From Winogradskyella sp. UBA3174 (GTDB lineage: Bacteria > Bacteroidota > Bacteroidia > Flavobacteriales > Flavobacteriaceae): DNA of 20,469 bases. Position 1 is the stretch's first letter; every line of letters begins with the position of its first letter. Where the stretch lies: the NCBI RefSeq assembly GCF_002364335.1, contig NZ_DEXW01000012.1:1-20469 (forward strand), written 5' to 3'. The notes beneath the pieces are model-generated. The model was not told the DNA's origin. It ran no database searches and saw nothing but the letters and a program-made list of their open reading frames with translations. Positions 1-7,319 of this stretch are shown in pieces. The translations under genes and the position numbers were made by a program.

Positions 1-123
1 ACATATAGTAATCTTGAAGGCGTGAGTTTTACTTACAAAATAAAAATTGAGAACTACAATAAGTTGAAAGCTCTAAAGTTCAAGCAAAACAGTAGTCGTA
101 CTAATAACAACAAGAATTATTAG
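1..123 (+). CDS. 3' end of an unidentified protein-coding gene
   Basis: Frame 1 is open from the first base to a TAG at 121-123, giving 40 residues (beginning TYSNLEGVSFTYK, ending NNNKNY). The composition is polar, with alternating hydrophobic residues and an Asn/Lys-rich tail, as at the end of many flavobacterial proteins. The family cannot be recognised from this fragment, and a chance open frame is possible. Bases 124-318 downstream show no gene, clear hairpin or repeat. Confidence 0.4.
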   Translation, partial: TYSNLEGVSFTYKIKIENYNKLKALKFKQNSSRTNNNKNY

Positions 124-318
124 GTGACACTAAACTAATCTCGATAAGTTCATCTCATAAAAAACAAAAACTAAAACTGTTTCCTTACAGGATTGTGTCT
201 TAGCTTTTTAAAAACGCTAATAAGTTAATGAAACACTTAGCACAACTAAAATCATTGTCTATTATCATTTATAAAAAAAAATGCTCGCTATAATGTGATT
301 TAAGTTATATATTTTGGT

Positions 319-918
319 TTAATAATACAATCTAAAATCAAGTAATTTACAGACATTGTAATGTCTTTGATGCAACTCTTCTACAACATCTAAGATATCA
401 TCATCTTCCTTAAATAAGTTAAAGAATGCTTTATCAAGATTTGAGCTAGTTATTCCATTACAGTCATTACCGTAACCAGAAACACCTTTTGCACCAGTGA
501 TATCCAAAAAATACTGTGCTTCTTCTTCGTCTAAATCTAGAACTTTTGCATTTGAAAAATGTACAATCTTTCCTTCTAATCGTCCTTCAAAAATTTCTGC
601 AATTTCTTGGAGACTGTAATAGTAGTCATTTAAACAAATACTATTCGCTTCACCAGCTATAACCAAGTAGATTATCTCATAGTCATTAAAGTTATGATCA
701 TCCGAGACCAATGCATCTAAGCTAGCTTCTAGACCTTCAATAGTGTCGCATGTTTTATAAATACAGGCTATTCCATATTGCGAGGTCAATTGTTCTAGAT
801 TTTTTTGTGCTTCGGTAACCTCATCCGTTTCTATATTATAAACCGCTTCTAAACAGTAAATGAAATAATCTGTATCTGTGAATTGTTCTTGGGGTAATTG
901 CTGTATTTTCTCTAACAA
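319..918 (-). CDS. DUF6642-like protein of unknown function
   Basis: This 199-residue soluble acidic protein has no signal peptide or membrane segment. Its layout resembles, from memory, the DUF6642 family: a YFIYCLEAVY strand near residue 18, YKTCDTIEGLEASL near 54, a hydrophobic strand IIYLVIAGE at 82-90, IVHFSNAKVL at 118-127, then a Gly-rich GVSGYGND segment at 145-152. As I recall the family, the strand at 82-90 usually ends in His-Gly and the segment at 118-127 carries Ser-Cys, suggesting a caspase/CHAT-like fold. Here those places hold Ala88-Gly89 and Ser122-Asn123. If that reading is right, this is a member without the putative catalytic pair. It appears to be transcribed alone; a perfect TAnnTTTG box lies 31 bases upstream. 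The coding call is firm, the family call moderate, the function unknown. Confidence 0.75.
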   Translation of the reverse strand: MLEKIQQLPQEQFTDTDYFIYCLEAVYNIETDEVTEAQKNLEQLTSQYGIACIYKTCDTIEGLEASLDALVSDDHNFNDYEIIYLVIAGEANSICLNDYYYSLQEIAEIFEGRLEGKIVHFSNAKVLDLDEEEAQYFLDITGAKGVSGYGNDCNGITSSNLDKAFFNLFKEDDDILDVVEELHQRHYNVCKLLDFRLYY

Positions 919-948
919 ATTTCAGTTTTATGAAAGGTATATAAAGCG

Positions 949-956
949 CAAAATTA
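949..956 (-). promoter_or_regulatory. Bacteroidota -7 box upstream of the DUF6642-like gene
   Basis: The minus strand reads TAATTTTG, a perfect match to the Bacteroidota -7 consensus TAnnTTTG, 31 bases before the ATG at 918. No convincing -33 TTG was found at the expected 17-23 base spacing, so the call rests on one element. Confidence 0.4.
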
Positions 957-1059
957 ATGTAACTTTTTTATATTTTTCCGCGATTTCATATATAATATAC
1001 AAACTTTTGAAAGTTTAAATATCCACATCGTATTTCATTTAATAAAAAGATATTATTAA

Positions 1060-1290
1060 CCTAGAATATATTTATACATACTTTTCATCATACCTTTAAG
1101 CATCACAACCAAGGGGCAAACGATTGTTGGACAATGGGAGACTTATGATAACAAAACCAAAGAAAAAAAAGCAGATATTGAAGTTTATAAAACAAACAAT
1201 TTCTATGTTGTCAAAATAGTTAAAAGTTGTACTAGTGAAAAGAATGCCCTTTGCAAAACTTGTAAAGGGACAAATAAAAACAAACGCTAG
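1060..1290 (+). pseudogene. Decayed DUF2147 exported protein
   Basis: An open frame without an ATG runs from after a stop at 1057-1059 to TAG at 1288-1290. It begins with a hydrophobic signal-like stretch (YLYILFIIPLSITTKGQ), then IVGQWETYD, an acidic/lysine strand pair, VVKIVKS, and a Cys-rich NALCKTCKGTNKNK. This is the known order of a DUF2147 domain: the 'G.W' strand, then the region ending in C..CKG. The family is usually about 140-150 residues, and the second half is missing after the Cys-X2-Cys-Lys-Gly motif. The lost start codon and the early stop both indicate a dead gene. The antisense open frame at 1096-1332 is its shadow. Confidence 0.6.
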
Positions 1291-1387
1291 AATAGGAGGC
1301 TTTTTAAGTTGTTTCAGACCAGATAATGACAAAATTGGAATTGATGAAGGCTTCTATGCTTCTGCAAATTTTTGTCTAGAATTTTAA
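1244..1387 (+). other. Short open frame overlapping the DUF2147 remnant, possible fragment
   Basis: ATG at 1244 opens a 47-codon frame ending at TAA 1385-1387, shifted relative to the DUF2147 remnant. Its distal part (IGGFLSCFRPDNDKIGIDEG, then FYASANFCLEF) reads like the end of a folded protein, not random sequence. It could be the tail of a gene joined here by deletion. No family is recognised, and it may be chance. Confidence 0.2.
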
Positions 1388-1394
1388 ACGTATC

Positions 1395-1520
1395 ACAACG
1401 AGGTATATAGTCAATTGCTCGATCTGGGTATACAGGAAAATCTTGCATATTTTCCTCTAATTCGTTTTAGGTTTACTAATTTAGTTGCGAGAACCACGCT
1501 ACCAAACATATACGAACCCA
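1395..1520 (+). repeat. Probable degenerate interspersed noncoding repeat
   Basis: This segment between two genes begins with acaacgaggtatatag and ends near aacatatacgaa, so a TATA-core motif recurs in roughly inverted orientation at the two ends (1403-1410 and 1507-1514). That arrangement, and several internal strings, resemble intergenic repeats I recall from flavobacterial genomes. An open frame runs through it into the GNAT gene, but the encoded residues do not look like GNAT sequence. No second copy occurs in this window, so the repeat call needs a genome comparison. Confidence 0.35.
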
Positions 1521-1537
1521 ATAACAGCAAGCGACCA

Positions 1538-2065
1538 ATGAAATTAATAAGGCTAAAAAACATTTCAGATAATTATTTCCAGAAGGCTTGGAATCTTTAT
1601 GAAGATGCTTTCCCTTTTGAAGAACGAAGACTATTAGATAATCAATCCTACGTCTTACAAAATGACCGTTATCATTTTGATATTTTAATTGATAAAAACC
1701 AATTTATGGGATTTATCTTGTGGTGGGATTTTGAAACACATAGATACATAGACCACTTTGCAACTTCGGTAGAACAAAGGAATAGAGGTATCGGAAAGTT
1801 TATTTTAAATAATCTTATTGATAGTAATGACAAACCGGTTATACTGGAGGTTGAATTACCTACATCCACTATTAATGAACGCAGGATAAAATTTTATGAA
1901 AGACTAGGTTTTAAACTAAATCAACATTATTATGAAATACCTCCTCTAAAAGAAGACCAATCTCCATTGCAATTATTACTAATGTCATACCCGAGTATGA
2001 TATCCGAAAAAGATGTTGACCAGTTTGTTAAAAAATATCACCCTGTTATTTTTAAAAACAAATAA
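1538..2065 (+). CDS. GNAT family N-acetyltransferase
   Basis: The product has 175 residues. It should transfer an acetyl group from acetyl-CoA to an amine; the substrate is unknown. The acetyl-CoA motif A is visible as a strand (RYIDHFATS) followed by Q-R-N-R-G-I-G-K and a helix. The next strand (PVILEVELP) and the INERRIKFYERLGFK segment form motif B, with the usual Tyr-Glu-Arg-Leu-Gly-Phe. The start at 1538 was chosen because homologues, as I remember them, begin MKLIRLKNIS, and the in-frame sequence upstream (from 1415) lies in repeat-like DNA. It is followed after 17 bases by an exported-protein stub, so the two may once have been co-transcribed. It is a cytoplasmic protein. Confidence 0.85.
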   Translation: MKLIRLKNISDNYFQKAWNLYEDAFPFEERRLLDNQSYVLQNDRYHFDILIDKNQFMGFILWWDFETHRYIDHFATSVEQRNRGIGKFILNNLIDSNDKPVILEVELPTSTINERRIKFYERLGFKLNQHYYEIPPLKEDQSPLQLLLMSYPSMISEKDVDQFVKKYHPVIFKNK

Positions 2066-2082
2066 CTACACATAAAAACAAA

Positions 2083-2269
2083 ATGAGAAAACTAATTATC
2101 CTACTAATAATAACGGTCATTTCAAACTCGTCATATGGACAAAATGAGATTTATTGAAGGCCACAGAATTTGAACAGATCAATATAATATACCTATAGGA
2201 CTTACTTATAAAAGCACTTCTATTGTTTTAAGAAATCATGAATCTCAAGTAAGTTTGGCTAGCGCCTAA
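2083..2269 (+). pseudogene. Stub of a secreted protein
   Basis: ATG at 2083 starts a clean signal peptide (MRKLIILLIITVISNSSYGQ) that ends at a TGA at 2155-2157 after 24 residues. A shifted frame carries a protein-like stretch at 2174-2269 (TDQYNIPIGLTYKSTSIVLR and onward) that ends in TAA. Joining the two needs a frameshift and readthrough of a TGA at 2171-2173. It is best read as a dead exported-protein gene downstream of the acetyltransferase; its family is not recognised. The terminal inverted-repeat element begins immediately after it, which may explain the truncation. Confidence 0.4.
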
Positions 2270-2270
2270 C

Positions 2271-2609
2271 CTCATTCTTCGGTTTGCACAGCTTACCTAT
2301 TGGGGCTTATCCATTTCGTTTCTATTTTATTAAATGGGTAATCGTGAATTATGTATGAGATTTTCCTTTGGGCAATCTTATCCTTCGATGTCATTAACTG
2401 AGTAGAGAAACATTAGAGAAGAAAAAAATAAAGAAACAGTAATTCTGCCAAAGCGCAATCTGGCTCATTGACTTCGTAGAATCTTCGATGTCACTAAAAG
2501 GTCTTATCCTAAGCTACAGCTGGCCCATCATTAAAAAGATAAGTCATTACCTTTTTAATTCTGTACTCTTAACGCTCTGTCCTGCTTTTAACTCAAACCG
2601 AAGCATGAG
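2271..2609. repeat. Inverted-repeat-bounded noncoding element (MITE-like)
   Basis: The left end ctcattcttcggtttg (2271-2286) and the right end caaaccgaagcatgag (2594-2609) are inverted copies matching at 15 of 16 bases. The 307 bases between contain no plausible gene. Inside, the 11-mer cttcgatgtca occurs at 2383-2393 and again at 2483-2493, exactly 100 bases apart. No target-site duplication is obvious. It could be a non-autonomous mobile element or a flavobacterial intergenic repeat. Confidence 0.4.
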
Positions 2610-2936
2610 ATTCGCAAACACCACTTTATAAAGTATAAAAGAGGTAAGCAAAGGTCAAGTGACATAAAGTAGAACATTATACTTTTAATTATGAATGATC
2701 CAGTAGATGATTTATAATTAAAACGAATTGAACACACAAAGTTTTTATATATAGATAATAATGTTGCGCTAATTGTAAGTTTGAATTTTTAGCACCAGTA
2801 TTAATAGTATCTAAAGTTAATAATTGTATAAACATTCATTAGCTTCGGTTAAAGAAATCAACACCTTCACTCCTATTGTTTTAGAAATGATTGATTAAAA
2901 ACCAGTTATTTATCTTATATTTCTAGAACAAATTTT
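2610..2936. other. Gene-free stretch
   Basis: This is AT-rich intergenic DNA between the inverted-repeat element and the AraC-type regulator. No open frame with protein-like content, hairpin terminator or repeat was seen on either strand. Confidence 0.5.
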
Positions 2937-2944
2937 TACTTTTG
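2937..2944 (+). promoter_or_regulatory. -7 box placing transcription start at the AraC start codon
   Basis: TACTTTTG matches TAnnTTTG fully and ends only four bases before the ATG at 2949. With the usual distance from this box to the transcription start, the RNA would begin at or very near the ATG, giving a leaderless message. There is no -33 TTG at standard spacing, so this is an inference from one element. Confidence 0.35.
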
Positions 2945-2948
2945 TAAC

Positions 2949-4067
2949 ATGAATGTTTTAGCTGTTTTTCCAGTATTGAGTGTTATTTTTGGACTGGTCT
3001 TAATGATTTTTATTCTATTTAATAAATTTGGCCTTGGAAACAACAATAAGATACGATATGTTTTATCCGCCTTACTATTTGTTTATGTAATTACGGCATT
3101 AGACTACCATCTTTCTATCACTAACCAAATACCTGCAACCTATTCAGGGGTTACCTACTTTTTCTATCATTTTACAGGATTGTTATTTTACTATTTCATA
3201 GCTCTTTATACCAAGTCTGAAATAAACACGAAAAAATGGGTGCCTATTGTTGTTGGGTATACCCTACTCCGTGTTTTAGTGTTTCTTCCTTTTGATCATA
3301 ATCAAGATTTACAAAGTTTTGTAGCAGCTTTGGAGACTTCAAACTACGGCATATTAGTCTTAATGGAATATATTTTGGTGAGCTCTATCAATATAGCACT
3401 TATGTTTCTTGCCTATAAGAAATTGAAAAATACGCCATTACTAATTGAATTAAATGAAAGTCAAAGAAACCTTTACAAGTGGATTAAGATTATCGTAGTC
3501 GTAATCATACTTATGCAAATTTTAGTTTTTGTGACCACAATTCTAGGCAGTTTAGATATTGGTCATTTTAACTTTTATTTAAAATTTGAAACACTTATTT
3601 ATTCCATATTCTTCTTCATATTCGCATTTTCTATAATGCATTTTCCTGTATTTGCCTATTCTGGAAATTTTGAAGATCTATCCACTTCTACTATTGAGAA
3701 ATATGCAAAGTCATCATTATCTGATTCTTCAAATCTTTTCGAGGAAATAAAAGTTATCGTAAATGAGGAAAAGATTTACTTAGACTTCGATTTAAAACTG
3801 AATACCGTCGCTGAAAAATTAGACCAATCCATTCATCATATATCACAGGCTATCAATCAGAATGCGAAAATGAGTTTTCCCGATTTTATTAGCAGTTTCA
3901 GAATTGAAGACGCTAAAAAGAAACTCATGGAACCGAAACCAGATACAATATTTGCTATTTCTTTAGATGTAGGTTTTAATAGTAAAGCAGCTTTTTACAC
4001 TGCTTTTAAAAAACACACACACATGACCCCTACCGAATTTAAAAAACTTCACAAGCCTGTAAATTGA
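2949..4067 (+). CDS. Membrane-anchored AraC family transcriptional regulator (7TM-type)
   Basis: The 372-residue product has about seven hydrophobic segments in its first ~235 residues (near 3-24, 37-53, 68-87, 97-114, 134-156, 178-200 and 213-234). A linker and a C-terminal AraC-type DNA-binding domain follow at about 270-369. Both helix-turn-helix units are visible: LNTVAEKLDQSIHHISQAIN at 284-303 and ISLDVGFNSKAAFYTAFKKH at 337-356, followed by the family's MTPTEFKK. Such proteins are thought to sense an envelope or membrane signal and act directly on DNA from the inner membrane. A strong terminator follows 36 bases after the stop, so it is probably monocistronic. A likely target is the lipoprotein/barrel cluster just downstream, but nothing in the sequence proves this. 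Confidence 0.9.
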   Translation: MNVLAVFPVLSVIFGLVLMIFILFNKFGLGNNNKIRYVLSALLFVYVITALDYHLSITNQIPATYSGVTYFFYHFTGLLFYYFIALYTKSEINTKKWVPIVVGYTLLRVLVFLPFDHNQDLQSFVAALETSNYGILVLMEYILVSSINIALMFLAYKKLKNTPLLIELNESQRNLYKWIKIIVVVIILMQILVFVTTILGSLDIGHFNFYLKFETLIYSIFFFIFAFSIMHFPVFAYSGNFEDLSTSTIEKYAKSSLSDSSNLFEEIKVIVNEEKIYLDFDLKLNTVAEKLDQSIHHISQAINQNAKMSFPDFISSFRIEDAKKKLMEPKPDTIFAISLDVGFNSKAAFYTAFKKHTHMTPTEFKKLHKPVN

Positions 4068-4102
4068 TGTAACGCATTGATTATGTAATTTTTAAACACA
4101 TT

Positions 4103-4139
4103 AAAAGTGTCTTCCCGATAAATGAAGACACTTTTTTTT
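4103..4139 (+). terminator. Intrinsic terminator of the 7TM-AraC gene
   Basis: The stem aaaagtgtcttc / gaagacactttt is 12 bp and perfect, with a 9-base loop, and runs directly into T8. It starts 36 bases after the regulator's stop. It is also part of a segment repeated at 8058-8113. Confidence 0.85.
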
Positions 4140-4159
4140 GTTTGGGATTATAGGGAGAA
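4104..4159 (+). repeat. Copy A of a duplicated hairpin-plus-flank module
   Basis: These 56 bases match 8058-8113 at 52 positions with no gaps. The match covers the terminator hairpin, the T8 tract and about 20 bases beyond it, ending attatagggagaa. The following -7-like box lies at the same distance in both copies, and the next start codon is 66 bases on here and 65 in the other copy. Confidence 0.8.
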
Positions 4160-4182
4160 ACACGATGGTGGTTATTTCAAAA

Positions 4183-4190
4183 TACATTTA
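4183..4190 (+). promoter_or_regulatory. -7-like box of the lipoprotein gene
   Basis: TACATTTA matches TAnnTTTG at all positions but the last. It sits 35 bases before the ATG and at exactly the same offset from the repeated hairpin module as the perfect TATATTTG at 8137-8144. That shared position is the main support. Confidence 0.45.
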
Positions 4191-4225
4191 CCACTTAATT
4201 TAAAATCTAAAAAAACATACTTAAA

Positions 4226-4759
4226 ATGAAAAATTTAAAATTAGTAGTGCTAATTGCTTTAGCCTTAAATTTTGTTACTGTTTCTTGTAGTAGTGATGAT
4301 GACAATAACGTTAAAGCTCCAGATAATGTAATGACTATAGAAGGACAGCAAATTAGCATAGAAAAAGGGGTTATAGTGGGATATGGAGAAAATGGTAATG
4401 GTAGTTTTGATTGGGACGTTAGCTTATTGTCAGAAGGATTTATTATCAATATATCAGAGCCAGAGAACGCCTCTGGAACTGGATCTAGTATCTTTTTAGA
4501 GCTCAACACAAATAGTCTATCAGGTCTTTTACCAGGGACTTATTCATTTGCTAATGAAAGTTCAGAATTTAAATTGGTAAGTGCACAAGCAAGTACAAAT
4601 TTAAATGCTCAAACTGGCGATGGAAACTATTTTATTGCAACTAGCGGTACTGTAACCATAACTGGTACGGGTACTAATCAGGTTATAAAGGTAAATCTCG
4701 TAGGCGAAAATGGAAATAAAATAACAGCCTCTTATAGCGGTTTATTGCAAACTGTCTAA
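4226..4759 (+). CDS. Flavobacterial-type surface lipoprotein, function unknown
   Basis: The 177-residue product starts with a lipoprotein signal peptide (KLVVLIALALNFVTVSC). The lipidated Cys is at residue 21, followed by Ser-Ser-Asp-Asp-Asp, the acidic tag that in Bacteroidota directs lipoproteins to the outer surface. The mature part is rich in Gly, Ser, Thr and Asn with alternating beta-type strands (GTVTITGTG, VIKVNLVG, ITASYSGLL) and resembles small beta-sandwich domains. No enzyme motif is visible and I do not recognise the family. It follows the duplicated hairpin/promoter module and precedes an outer-membrane barrel by 69 bases. No terminator separates the two, so co-transcription is plausible. 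Confidence 0.85.
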   Translation: MKNLKLVVLIALALNFVTVSCSSDDDNNVKAPDNVMTIEGQQISIEKGVIVGYGENGNGSFDWDVSLLSEGFIINISEPENASGTGSSIFLELNTNSLSGLLPGTYSFANESSEFKLVSAQASTNLNAQTGDGNYFIATSGTVTITGTGTNQVIKVNLVGENGNKITASYSGLLQTV

Positions 4760-4828
4760 ATTATTTAACCATTACGTGTTATGCAACATTTAACTACAAA
4801 TTAGACTTTAGAACAAAAATTAAATTGA

Positions 4829-5392
4829 ATGAAAAGAGTTTTATTAACAATGGCTTTGTGTGGAATGGCTTTAATGGCTAAATCTCAAACTGCTAGTGTA
4901 GAAAAATTGACTTACGGAATTCAAACTGGATTTTTGGGAATTTGGGTTCACAATGAATCTAAACTCACAAACTCAATAGCATTAAGAACTGAAATCGGAT
5001 TTGACAGCGGAATTTGGGGAGGAAGTTTCTACGATGGAACTGGGTTTTTAATGACACCTGTTATTACACTCGAACCAAGACTATATTATAATTTGAATAA
5101 AAGAGTAAGGAAATCTCGCAGAATTGATGGAAATTCTGGAAATTTTATTTCTTTGAAAACCAGCTATCATCCAGATTGGTTTGTTATTTCTAATACGGAA
5201 AATGTTAGTGTAATTAGTGATATTTCAATTATACCGACTTGGGGAATTAGAAGAAACGCAGGAAAACATTTTACTTATGAAACTGGAATTGGAATCGGTT
5301 ATAGGTATGTTTTTGCGAAACAAGCAGGATTTTCGGAAAATAAAAGTGAAGCAGCTTTCAATTTACATTTGAGATTAGGATATAGATTTTAG
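4829..5392 (+). CDS. Small outer-membrane beta-barrel protein
   Basis: The 187-residue product has a signal peptide (MKRVLLTMALCGMALMAKSQ) cut after the Ser-Gln typical of this phylum. The mature chain is made of short amphipathic strands separated by polar turns: LTYGIQTGFLGIWVHNES, ALRTEIGFDSG, LEPRLYYNLN, FTYETGIGIGYRYVF and the final FNLHLRLGYRF. It ends in a Phe preceded by alternating hydrophobic residues, the usual beta-signal for outer-membrane insertion. A conserved-looking basic turn, NKRVRKSRRI, follows the third strand. It probably forms an eight-strand-type barrel, with no known ligand. It lies between the lipoprotein and a noncoding repeat that separates it from a second barrel gene. 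Confidence 0.8.
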   Translation: MKRVLLTMALCGMALMAKSQTASVEKLTYGIQTGFLGIWVHNESKLTNSIALRTEIGFDSGIWGGSFYDGTGFLMTPVITLEPRLYYNLNKRVRKSRRIDGNSGNFISLKTSYHPDWFVISNTENVSVISDISIIPTWGIRRNAGKHFTYETGIGIGYRYVFAKQAGFSENKSEAAFNLHLRLGYRF

Positions 5393-5404
5393 CCTAAATA
5401 AAAA

Positions 5405-5596
5405 ACGTTAAGCAACAACGTATATAGATCATATCTAGGTAGATGATTACTCTAAGTTAAAGTGTTTTTGCGAGTCCGACAAATTTTTAAATTTGACTTA
5501 TTGATAAAAAGGTAATAATAAAATTTAAAAATTCGGCTTGTGTATAATCCGAAAATAAGTTTATAATTTACACGCTACGAGCTATATACAGAGACG
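5405..5596. repeat. Interspersed noncoding repeat between the two barrel genes
   Basis: The ends carry inverted motifs: gtatatag at 5420-5427 after acgttaagcaacaac, and ctatatac at 5582-5589 followed by agagacgttacctgc. There is no reading frame inside. The interior contains a near-palindrome around caaatttttaaatttg. The overall layout and several internal strings match intergenic repeats I recall from other Flavobacteriaceae, but that is memory, not a search. Bases 5597-5721 after it hold nothing recognisable. Confidence 0.55.
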
Positions 5597-5721
5597 TTAC
5601 CTGCAAACTAAAGGTAGCAATTTTAAAAATCATTATGAGTCTTACTTCTTATCTGCTATAACAGGTATAAAAACAAAAACAAGAGATATAAATCAAAATA
5701 AAAGTGACTAATTATAATTAG

Positions 5722-5751
5722 TTGAGCTCAATTAAATAGCTATTACATTTT
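5722..5751 (+). promoter_or_regulatory. Likely promoter of the second barrel gene
   Basis: A -33-type TTG at 5722-5724 is followed after 19 bases by TACATTTT at 5744-5751. That is 7 of 8 to TAnnTTTG and within the 17-23 base spacing of Bacteroidota promoters. The ATG lies 52 bases downstream. Confidence 0.45.
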
Positions 5752-5803
5752 CTAGCGCGACTTTTGGATTAGCTCTTAAAAACAAATTAAAACCATAACA
5801 ATC

Positions 5804-6361
5804 ATGAAAAAAATATTACTATTATCAACTATCGCTATTTTCGGAATATCAAATTTAATGAATGCTCAAAATGTTGATTTCGGATTTAAAACAGGTCTTA
5901 ACATTTCAAACGTAACAGGAGGTGACATAGATAGAAATAACTTATTTGTTTTTCACATTGGTGGATTTGCTGAATTTAAGATAAGTGAAAAATTTTCACT
6001 TCAACCAGAATTATTATATTCTAGACAAGGTTCAGAAGCTAAAAATTTAGTAAAATTAAAAATAGATTATTTAGTAATACCTTTAATGGCAAAATATTAT
6101 TTATCTAAAAAGTTTAGTTTAGAAGCTGGGCCACAAATATCATTTTTAATCAATGATAAATTTGATTTTAATGATAGCTCAATCCCAGATGCTGGTACAG
6201 ACGCCTCAAGTTTTGATTTTGGACTTAATTTAGGCTTTGGATACCATATCAATTCTAATCTATTTACGCAAGTTCGATATAATTATGGCATTACATCTAT
6301 TAGTGAAAATCCTGAAATTAAAAGTAGTGTATTTCAAATTTCATTGGGGTATAAATTATAA
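5804..6361 (+). CDS. Porin-family outer-membrane beta-barrel protein
   Basis: The 185-residue product has a signal peptide ending NLMNAQ at about residue 22. It then shows the pattern of the outer-membrane barrel family PF13568: VDFGFKTGLNISNVTGGD, GGFAEFKISEKFSLQPELLYSRQG, LVIPLMAKYYLSKKFSLEAGPQ, DFGLNLGFGYHINSNLFTQV and the terminal VFQISLGYKL. These are the family's repeated 'G..agl....f.l..el.y...G' and 'ipll.k.y....l.leaGp' strands at the expected length. It should sit in the outer membrane; such proteins seldom have a known substrate. It has its own promoter-like element upstream and a strong hairpin 19 bases after the stop, so it is probably a single-gene unit. Confidence 0.9.
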   Translation: MKKILLLSTIAIFGISNLMNAQNVDFGFKTGLNISNVTGGDIDRNNLFVFHIGGFAEFKISEKFSLQPELLYSRQGSEAKNLVKLKIDYLVIPLMAKYYLSKKFSLEAGPQISFLINDKFDFNDSSIPDAGTDASSFDFGLNLGFGYHINSNLFTQVRYNYGITSISENPEIKSSVFQISLGYKL

Positions 6362-6380
6362 ATAATACCATATCTAAAGT

Positions 6381-6412
6381 AAGAAGACACCTTAATTATA
6401 AGGTGTCTTCTT
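6381..6412 (+). terminator. Terminator hairpin after the porin-family gene
   Basis: A perfect 14-bp stem, aagaagacacctta / taaggtgtcttctt, has a 4-base loop (atta). It is followed by only a weak T-rich stretch. It begins 19 bases after the stop codon. The stem is A-rich on its left arm, so it could also work on the other strand. Confidence 0.75.
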
Positions 6413-6465
6413 GTTGATAATTATAAGCTGGCAATGAGTTAAACCGAGAACCTCAAAACTAAAAT

Positions 6466-7319
6466 ATGAAAGCACAACTACACAAAACCGAAAGAATACA
6501 TGCACTAGATTCTCTTCGTGCGATTATGATGTTATTAGGAATTGTTATCCATTCAGCTATTGCTTATTTTGTTACTGATATTGGTTTTTATTTTACTTAA
6601 TCCTTTTCATTATAAGTTCAGTATTAATGGCTTTAGTATTTAAAAGGCTACCAAATTTATCTGCTAAAATCTCAAATACATTTAATTGGGTTCTTAAAAA
6701 GCCTATTACAAGGGTTTTTATTTTCACTGGTATGACTTGCGTTGTTTACCTTCTAATAGGTGAATCATCCATACCGTCCGCAAATAACTCAATATTTGAC
6801 ACAAATCTCTTCATCTTTTATTTCCCTTTTTATATGGTGGGTTGGGTTTTATACAAGTCCAAACATTTACTAGATAGTTTTAAACGATTAGACTGGTTAT
6901 GTACAATTTTAGGACTTATACTATTTATGATAAGCTTAGCTATAAATGATTTAAAACTTGTAGATGTTTCACCATATCAAGACATTTCTAAAGTTGTATT
7001 TCAGTCTCTGATGGTGTGGTTGTTTATTTTCGGAATTACTGGGTTATTTATTCGCTATGGAAGTAAACATTCTGCTAGAATGAGATCTATTTCAGATGCA
7101 TCTTATTGGGTGTATTTAGTACATTACACCTTAACCATATTTATTTCAGCACTACTCTTTCGTTGGGACGTACATGCAACAATTAAATTCCTAACAGTAA
7201 TGATAAGTACAACTATAATCTCTTTTGTAACTTATCATTATTTTGTAAGAAGTTCATTTATTGGGAAGTTTTTAAATGGCAGAAAATACACGAGAAAACT
7301 TTTAGACATAAAAAAGTAG
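6466..7319 (+). pseudogene. Acyltransferase-3 family gene with internal deletion and frameshift
   Basis: ATG at 6466 opens 44 codons with the family's first membrane helix: the A-L-D-S-L-R-A motif at residues 13-19 and His29 in GIVIHSA. These correspond to the conserved Arg and catalytic-region His of acyltransferase 3 (PF01757). The frame ends at TAA 6598-6600. The next frame, open from 6579, reads WFLFYLILFIISSVL, then the rest of the family's C-terminal helices to a stop at 7317-7319. That W-F-L motif corresponds to H-L-W-F-L at residues 126-130 of the intact relative at 17517-18680. Around 100 residues between the two blocks are therefore missing, and the junction near 6576-6583 is out of frame. 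The intact protein would have O-acylated a surface glycan or lipid. An internal ATG at 6627 makes a 230-residue frame, unlikely to work without the first helices. Confidence 0.85.

Noticed and set aside
1096..1332. Minus-strand open frame of 78 codons
   Set aside because: It is the antisense of the DUF2147 remnant and its translation is Phe/Ile-rich with no family pattern.
1415..1537. In-frame N-terminal extension of the GNAT gene
   Set aside because: It lies in repeat-like DNA and does not resemble the family's N-terminus; ATG at 1538 fits better.
4207..4509. Minus-strand open frame opposite the lipoprotein gene
   Set aside because: The plus strand has a textbook lipoprotein signal and beta-rich protein; this is its shadow.
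6627..7319. A separate intact 230-residue membrane protein
   Set aside because: The frame is open upstream to 6579 with acyltransferase-3 sequence and matches the second part of that family, so it is the rear half of a broken gene.
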